Origin: Fremontodendron californicum
Lineage: Eukaryota; Streptophyta; Magnoliopsida; Malvales; Malvaceae
DNA: 64,000 bases
Direction of reading: 5' to 3'
Assembly: GCA_030761205.1 (NCBI GenBank)
Contig: JAULJL010000027.1
Span: forward strand, 9,305,001-9,369,000
This document shows positions 56,156-64,000 of this stretch, piece by piece (within the stretch, counting starts at the first letter, position 1; every line of letters begins with the position of its first letter). The notes beneath the pieces are model-generated. The model was not told the DNA's origin. It searched no databases and worked only from the letters and a program-made list of their open reading frames with translations. The position numbers and the translations under genes were made by a program.

Positions 56156-59100
56156 AAACCGATTTTATAAAATATTTTAAAATTAATTAAAATATTTTTA
56201 AAACCAATTTCAAGTATGCGTTTTAAACCAGAGAAATCAAAGAAATGGGTTCGAGACTCGGTTACGTGTGGGGAAGGATTAGCACCCCCACAACGCCCGT
56301 ATAAAATGGTACCTTATTAATCGTGTGTTATCTCAAGTTTCGATAAAAATGTCGGTTTTAAATTTAGTATTTCAAGTTAATTCCCAATTTAAAGAAAAAT
56401 AATTCCATTTTAAATTGGAAATGATCCGGAATTTATAAATTCAAAATTTTCCTATATTCCCCAACAAACGTGGAAAAATATAGAAATTTTTATTAGTTTG
56501 AAATTTTTTTGAATTATTCTCATTTTAAAGAAGATATTCCGTTATTAATAATAATTGATAATATCCTCCCCAGCAAACCCGGCAAAGAACTCATGAATTA
56601 TTTTAACTCGAGAATATCTTTATTTTATTGAAAATTATTACCTTTTTGAAAATATTTAAAAAAATATGAATATGTATGACATAAATAAAATGACATAGCA
56701 AAGTCTAAATAATATAATGCAACCTAAATTATGATATAATTTAAATGTCTTAGCATATTCTAAATGAAATGAAATATCCTATGTTATATGATATATTTTA
56801 AATGAAATGACCTACGTAACATGATATATTCTATATGAAATGTAATATCCTAAGTTATATGATATATTCTAAATGAAATAAAATATCCTAAGTGACATAA
56901 TATATTCTAAATGAAATGAAATGACCTAGGTAACATAATATATTCTACGTGAAATGAAATGACCTAGGTAAGATAATATATTCTATATGAAATGAAATAA
57001 TTTAAATGACATGGCAAATATAAATGATATGGCATATAATCTAAATGACATGAAATATAAAATAATGCTATCATATAATATGCATGAAAATAAAAATAAA
57101 AATAAAAATGCATGAACATAGCATATGCTAAATAATATGACAAAAATAACTAAATAAAAAGCATAGGATATCATGAGATATTCAAAAACCATATAACAAA
57201 TAATATAATATCAAAAATTCAAATCAAAGATAATAACACCATCATGAAAATTAAACATAGTGTAAATTACATATTATATAATATGCATGAATATGGAAAA
57301 TGCAATGCATGAGGATGTATTTTTTCCTTTAATTAAGCAAATCCGTATATCTAAAAAGATATCCGGCTACCTTAGGAAAATATATCAAATTAAATATTCT
57401 AAAATCAAAATACTTTGTGATTGTTTGAAAACAATTTTGAAAAGCTTAGATTAAAAATAAAAACTTAGCTAAACCCTTTTTAAATGGCTCTAATTTCCTA
57501 AGTTTTAAAATCCCCAACTTGACCACCCTTAACTCGAGACTTAAAAAATCATTTTTAGAGTTTAAAAAGGCTTAGAAACTACCCTAATTCAATAGCTAAA
57601 CTTCCTAATCAGCCCCTTCTAAGTAACTTAACCAAAATAGAAAAATGATTTTCCTTCAAATTCAATTCTAACTCCACTGTCCAGTTTTAAAGCACGATTT
57701 TTTACCCTATTTTTAAAAATTCCAAAAATATAAAAAAAAGAAAAATATTGGAGACTCAGAACATGTAAAACTACATGGAAAAAAATTAGCTTAATTTTCG
57801 GATTAAAAATGACTTCCCAAAAAAATCGGGAAAGTACGAGTATTGGGTGAAAAAATTGTTTTGCCAAAACACATTATTTTGCCTTTGATAAAATCATTTA
57901 AGAATCAAAGTAAAAATATTAGAGACTCTCTAAATGACTCACAAACAGTAGCTAACACTTTTGAAAAGTTAGGCAAAAAATTGGCTAAGTAAAAAAAAAA
58001 AAATCACAAAGGTAGAATAATCAATTTGACAATTCTTTAATTTTCCACAAGTATGCTCAAGAGAGTATGACTTTGAACCATTGATTGGCCTAAGTCATAA
58101 GTCAAGTGGCAAGGACATGAAATGCATGAAAAATACAAAAAATATATGCATGAAATGCATGATTTAAAAGCTAAATGACATGAAAAATGCATGGCATCAA
58201 TAAAATAACCTAGACCTAAATGAACTTGCATGACATTTAATGCAACCTAAGTCTAAAATGCATGAATATGCATGGCAAAACAAACCAATCCTAAACCTAA
58301 AATATGTATGGCAATAACACAAACTTATGGCATGCTTAAACAAAATACTCAACCAAATATCATGAAAATGCAAACCTATCAACTAACATAACAAAAATGC
58401 ACACACAAAGCATACAATATGAGGTGGCCGAATAGTCTCATGCTTAAAATGAGCATGGCATTTTCACAAACACATGATATACTAACATGCTTAACTAAAG
58501 AATAACACTCAAATCATGAAAATATAAAGTAAAGGCATGAAAACCAATAGGCAGGCATTTTCACAAACACATGGATTACAAAACATAAACAAACATAAAC
58601 ATTTTGAAAACAGAAAATCAAAAATGCAAGACAAGTAAAATAAACATGATAACAAGATAATAAACTAAAAAAATAGAAACAAGCAAGCAACCAAATTAAC
58701 ACAAGCTTTATATCTATGTATTTGAAGAAGATTTAAAGCATCAAAACTTGTTAAACATCAAGAATAACATGAAATAAAGAATACAAACAGCAACTACCCA
58801 AAAATCAGACCATTCGGCCACCCCTATAACAAAAGAGAAAAAAAAAATTCAAAGCTTTTTCCCAAGAAAGTATGAAGTAGAACTTGAAGAAGAATACTAA
58901 AAAAACTTATTTTAAAAGAAAAATCAAAAGAAACTCACCAAAATAGTGATCAAAACAGCAAATCAAGAATGGAAAATCAAAGAAAGTGCAAGAGTATGGT
59001 GCTTAAAGCAACCTCAGAAGCTATCTTTCAAGCTTTTTCTCTTCTAACTTTCTTTTTTTTTCTAAACTTTTCTTTTTGCCTTTCAACAATGGAGAGAAAA

Positions 59101-60811
59101 ATCAGCCAAAACCAAGAGAGAATAGAGAGTGAATAGCTCCAAATGAAAGAGAGAATGACTCTCCCTTGTAGTGGCCGAATGGCCCTCCCCAGGCTAGGAT
59201 GTTGTCATTTTTCATTCAACCAATTTCCATCCAAAGGCTATTGATCCAAGATGTTTAAAACATGAAATTATCACCCTTAGATTAGGCCATCAGCTATCTA
59301 CTATTATAGCTGTTCAAGAATCTAAAGCCATTATGAGGACACTCTCCCTCTTCATGCATTGGTCCATGTGGCTTATTTACAAAGGCTTGATCAAAAAATA
59401 ACTAACTTCCTCTTCATTGTTGGCCTTTTGATTAAAAATCAAAAAATATCTACCCACTCTTGGGCCTTGGCCGGCCAACCCCTTTTCTTCCCGCCCATGT
59501 TTCATTTTTTAAAAGGCAATGGGTAAAATGACCTTTTTGGCCCCCGAACATAAATAAATGGAAAATGGACTCCAAATTCAAAATTTATTTTTTACATACT
59601 TTAAAAAAAAAAAAAATTGAATTCTGGAAGTTTTCAAAATTTTCCGAGTCCATTTGTTATTTATTTGGATTTGTTCTTCCAAATTGCCCTTTTATGCTCC
59701 CAAACTTTACCATTTTTTAAACGAGCTCCAAATTCAGATTTTTCTTCACCAATATCTTCCAAATAATTTAAAATTGTGATCTGGAAGTTTTCATAATTTT
59801 TGGAACCCATTTGGTATTTTTTCAGGATTTATCTGCTTGAATTACTACATAAGGGGCCGGGGATTTGGCCATTTTGCAAACGAACTCCGAATCCAGATTT
59901 TCTTTTTCCAATCTCTTCCAAATAATTTATAAATGAGATTTGCAAATTTTCAAAATTTTTGGAGTTCATTTGCTATTTTTTCGGGATTTATCTTCTTGAA
60001 TTTCTACATAGGGGACCCGGGATTTAGCCATTTTGCAAACGAACTCCAAATCAAGATTTTATTTTGCCAATCTCTTCGAAATGATTTAAGAATGAGATTT
60101 GCAATTTTTCAGAATTTCTGGAGTTCATTTTCTATTTTTCACAAATTTTCCAATTTTGCCTTTTTACCTCCGAAACCCGATTTTGCTCAAAACAAGTCCG
60201 ATTTTCAGCTTTTCTTCAAACTGAGTCTTGGGATATCATTTTTTAATCACTCCTCATCCATTAGGGGCTTTATTCCTACCGAGACTGGCCATTTCTGTAA
60301 TTCTTCCCAATTTCATCGAAATCCACCAAAAACCCTAATTCTCGATTTTCTTTCAGTTTTTCTTTCAGTTTTTCTTTCAAGTGGCTTCTCCATTACCCGT
60401 AGTCAGTGCTTATCTTTTATTTGGAACCTTCAATTTTGACCAATTCGATCGTTTAAGCATTTTCCCCTAAATATCCTGGATTAGGGTTTCCTTTCTATTG
60501 AATCTCCATAACCCAATTTTCGAACTCCATATCTTTCGATGTAGACCTCGGATTATCAAAATTCTTTCGCCATTTTTCAATTGAACTTCAAAAATTGATT
60601 TTGAAAGTGGGTTGACTTTTTTAGTAGTTGACTTTTTGAGGTTGACTTTTCAAGTTTGACTTTTTCAAGTTTGACTTTTTATGCTCGCCTTCTTAGACCA
60701 AGTCCTAGAGTATCACCTGCAAGATAAAAAAAGTCTTTTTACATTCTGAAACATCAATTTAGGAAGAAAACATACCTGTTTTAGTGGTCCGGACAAAATT
60801 AGGTGTCTACA
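56156..60811 (-). mobile_element. LTR-C: Tat-type LTR, nearly full length, truncated at its 3' end
   Basis: On the minus strand it starts TGTAGACACCTAATTTTGTCC at 60811. It has four copies of the 158-bp unit (60130-59630), the CCAATGGCC-type block (59460-59200), T-rich and AT-rich sequence, the segment shared with LTR-A at 3040-3130 (58130-58030), a roughly 60-bp array (57000-56690) and the conserved LTR-end block (56600-56160). The last part of that block, with GGCGACTCC, is missing. No gene. Confidence 0.8.
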
Positions 60812-61074
60812 ATTTCATTTAGAATATTTCATGTTACTTAGGACATATCATTTCATTTAGAATATATTATGTCACATAGGTTATTCCTTTCATTTAGAAT
60901 ATATTATGCCACATAGGTTATTCATTTTATTTAGAATATATTATGTCACATAGGTTATTTCATTTCATCTAGAATGTGTTATTTCATTTCATCTAGAATG
61001 TGCTATGTCATTTAAATTATATCATATCATTTAGATTGTATTATATTATTACATCATCTTTACTATGTCATACA
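60812..61074 (+). repeat. Remnant of an LTR array between two LTR starts
   Basis: About six copies of CATTTAGAATATATTATGTCACATAGGTTATT-type words split over roughly 45 bp. This matches, in reverse, the LTR-C array at 56690-57000, so it is LTR sequence in plus orientation caught between LTR-C and LTR-D. Confidence 0.7.
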
Positions 61075-64000
61075 TGTAGACATCTAATTTTGACCGGATC
61101 CCTAAATCAGGTATGTTTTCTTCCTAAATTGATGTTTCAGAATGCTAAAAGGCTTTTCACATCCTGCAGTCAAACTCAAAAAAGTCAACCTTGGAAAAAT
61201 CAACCCCAAAAAAGTCAACCCAAAAAAGTCAACTATTAAAAAAGTCAACCCACTCTCAAAATCAAGATTTGAGGTTCAATTGAAAAATAGTGAAAGAATT
61301 TTGATAATCCGAGGTCTACATTGAAAGATATGGAGTTCTGAAGTTGAGTTACGAAATTTGAGTAGAAAAGAAACCCTAGATCGAGAAATTTGGCGAAAAA
61401 TTCTTAAACGATCAAATTGGTCAGAATTGAAGGTTCCAAATGAAAGATAAGTATTGACTACGAGTAATGAAAAAGCCACTTGGAAAAAAAAACTGATAGA
61501 AAAGTCAATTCGAAAGAAAATCGAGAATTAGGGTTTTTTGGTGGATTTCGGTAAAATTTGAAAGAATTACAGAAATGGCCCAATTCGGTAGGACTAAAGC
61601 CCTTAATTGATGAGGATTAATTAATCAAAGATAGCCCAAGGCTCAGTTTGAAGAAAATCTGAAAATCAGACTTGTTTTGAGCAAAATCGGGTTTCAAAAG
61701 CAAAAGGGCAAAATTGGAAAATTTGGGAAAAATAGCAAATGCACTCCAAAAATTCTAAAAATTTGCAAATCTCATTCTTAAATCATTTCGAAGGGATTGG
61801 AGAAAGAAAATCTTGATTCGGAGTTCGTTTGCAAAATGGCCAAGTACCGGGCCCACTATGTAGAGATTCAACAGGATAAATCCCGAAAAAATAGCGAACT
61901 AGTTCCAAAAATTCTGAAAATTTTCAGATCTCATTTTTTTATTATTTTGAAGAGATTGGCGAAAGAAAATCTTATTTCGGAGTTCGATTGCAAAATGGCC
62001 AAATCACGGGTCCCCTATGCAGTAATTCAAGCAGATAAATCCTGAAAAATAGCAAATGAGCTCCAAAAATTATGAAAACTTCCAGATCACATTTTTAATA
62101 CTTGGAAGAGATTGGTGAAGAAAAATTTGGATTCAGAGCTCGTTTAAAAAATGGTAAAGTTTGGGTGCATAAAAAAGGTAATTTTGGAAATAAATCCGAA
62201 ACAAATAGCAAATATACTCGAATGTTTTTGAAAACTTTCAAAATTCAATTTTTTATTATTTTGGAAGTATTGAAAAAAGAAAATTTGAATTTGGAGTCCG
62301 TTTTCTATTTATTTAGGTTCGGGGGGCAAAAACGTTATTTCGTCGAAGAAACCAAAAAAGGGCAAATTTGTAATTGAGAAAAATATGAAAGAAGAAGGAA
62401 TTGCTGGGATTTTTCTTCCCTTGGTCAGCCAGCATAGAGGAGAAGAAGGAAGCTTGAACAATTTAATTCCTTAGTCACTATCAAGCCACATGCTACCACT
62501 AACACCTTGCAAATGGTCCCCCCTTCATCCAATGGCTTAGGTGCCTTGTAGGAAAGTTGAATGCACCATCCAATGGCCAAGTTTAAATGCCAAGATGACA
62601 TTTTTATTTTTCATGAAAGAACCCTCATCTAATGGCCAAGAATGGAAGAAAAAAGATGAGCACAATTCATCCAAGGGTGAGCATACATTCGGTTAAGCAA
62701 GGGAGTGCATGGGATTGTCTCTTTTCATCCAATGGATTAGGTCATCTACAAGGGATGAGTACACATTTTGAGGGCTGGATTTAATCTACAAGATTTCATT
62801 TTTATGTTGTCCTCATCCAATGACCAAGACTGGAAGAGCACCACTCATCCAAGGGTAGGCACTCAAGGGGGCAAGCAAGGGAGTGCATGGGATTGGTCCT
62901 CTTTTGCATCTAAGGACTGAGGTTACTACAAGGGCTGAGTACACATCTTAAGGGCTGCTATCAATTGGCAAGATGTCATTTTTATGTTGTCATCAAAATA
63001 TCTTAATCTAAGGGCCAAGATTGGAGGAGAAAAAGTGCAAATTCCATCCAATAGTGAAGAGGCCATTCAGCCAAGATTAGGGGAGGGGGGTTGATTTCAT
63101 TTTTTTTCACAGGTTTTTGGCTGAAGTGAGAAGCTAATTTGGCAAAGAAAAAGGTTTTGAAAGAAATAAAAAAAAAAGGTTTTCAACAGAGAGCTTGAAG
63201 GTAGTCATCTCTACCAAGCTTTAGCATAGCTTTCTTCTTGTTTTCCATAGTGATTTCTTGATTTTCTATCTTGTTTTCCTACTACATTTTTTATAAAAAT
63301 AAAGTTTTTTAAATGTTTACTTGAGTTTTCATCTCTTCTTCTTCATCAAAAGGGTTTAAAACAATTTTTTTTTACATATCCTTGCTTTGGCCGAATATGG
63401 CATGATTGTTTTCCTTGGTCTTCTTTTTTTCTTCCTTGCATGTTGTTATGGAAAAATGATTTTTAGAAGGTTTTTTAAGTATTTTATATTCTGATTTTTT
63501 TTACAAAAAGATGAAGCAAAAAAGGTTGAAATGGCTACATGATCTTGGCAAGACTAAGTGACCATGGTTCGAGGAGAGGCTATGCCCATTTTTACCTACC
63601 ATGAAGCTCACTTTAATTTTGTTATTTAGCATGGTTTATTTTCTGATTCTTGAAATAGAAAGGCTTCATGAGCTTGGCAAGACCAAGTGATTATGGTTAG
63701 GTGAGAGGCTATGCCCATTTTATACCAGCCATGAAGCTTAACTTTCCTTGTTTTATTTACTAGTTTTGCTTGTTATTTGCTTTGCATCTCTATGTTTAAT
63801 TTTCTATGCTATATTTACTTATATATTTCTATTCCATGCTTAATAATTTTCCATTGCATATTCGGCCATTGTATTCATATGCTCATATTGTGCATCTTTT
63901 TATGTATCATGTCTTATATTATAAACATGTTTGCATTTTTTATTTTGTCATATGGCCATTCGGCTACTCCATGTTGCCATGCCTTATATGTGTATTTTCA
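61075..64000 (+). mobile_element. LTR-D: Tat-type LTR continuing past the window
   Basis: Starts TGTAGACATCTAATTTTGACC. It has about four 158-bp units (61740-62330), the CATCCAATGG block (62510-63060), a T-rich leader-like part and two copies of a roughly 130-bp unit with GGCTTCATGAGCTTGGCAAG (63540 and 63660). No coding sequence; no 3' end in the window. Confidence 0.8.

Overview
This is a stretch of a eudicot plant nuclear genome, AT-rich and dominated by transposable elements. The evidence is two intron-containing plant genes of the AOP type 2-oxoglutarate-dependent dioxygenase family and a set of typical plant elements: an Ogre/Tat-type Ty3-Gypsy retrotransposon, Copia remnants, an L1-type LINE, Helitrons, hAT MITEs and a tRNA-derived SINE. 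I cannot name the species.

Genes. Both host genes lie on the minus strand. Gene 1 (exons 22118-22512, 21622-21943, 17495-17743; 321 aa) and gene 2 (exons 48295-48668, 47660-47981, 46703-46951; 314 aa) have the same three-exon structure, with exons 2 and 3 of identical length (322 and 249 nt). Both keep all Fe(II) and 2-oxoglutarate ligands. They are paralogues from a tandem duplication, now about 24 kb apart, mainly because an 18-kb retrotransposon landed between them.

Layout. 1-5157: a long Tat-type LTR (LTR-A). 5158-6759: broken Copia gag and a probable LTR. 6907-15725: a CACTA-like end and a 1.27-kb sequence present twice in direct orientation; the copies are separated by a Gypsy element (8926-14231, TSD GAGGT) that is itself invaded by a second, inverted Tat-type LTR (LTR-B, 10504-12951). 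15819-16274: hAT MITE. 17495-22512: gene 1, whose second intron carries a SINE and a Helitron. 22787-26679: LINE tails, a 36-bp minisatellite, a small Copia LTR and AT-rich DNA. 26837-44919: Ogre element on the minus strand, with both LTRs, TSD AATAC, PBS, PPT, ORF1, gag, protease, RT, two RNase H domains and integrase, all broken by frameshifts and stops. 45310-46414: solo LTR. 46703-48668: gene 2. 49138-49673: long-TIR MITE. About 49790-51696: a Helitron with an expanded minisatellite. 51697-55609: LINE. 55610-64000: a cluster of Tat-type LTR copies in both orientations, making large inverted repeats.

The elements are nested, so relative insertion order can be read: duplicated block, then the Gypsy element, then LTR-B; LINE, then the Tat-type LTRs. 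No bacterial-style operon, CRISPR array or rRNA was seen. I did not find a convincing new gene system. The most unusual signals are a 5'-LTR-proximal/U5-proximal block shared by two otherwise dissimilar LTR families, the inverted LTR architecture at the right end, and the minisatellite growth inside a Helitron.
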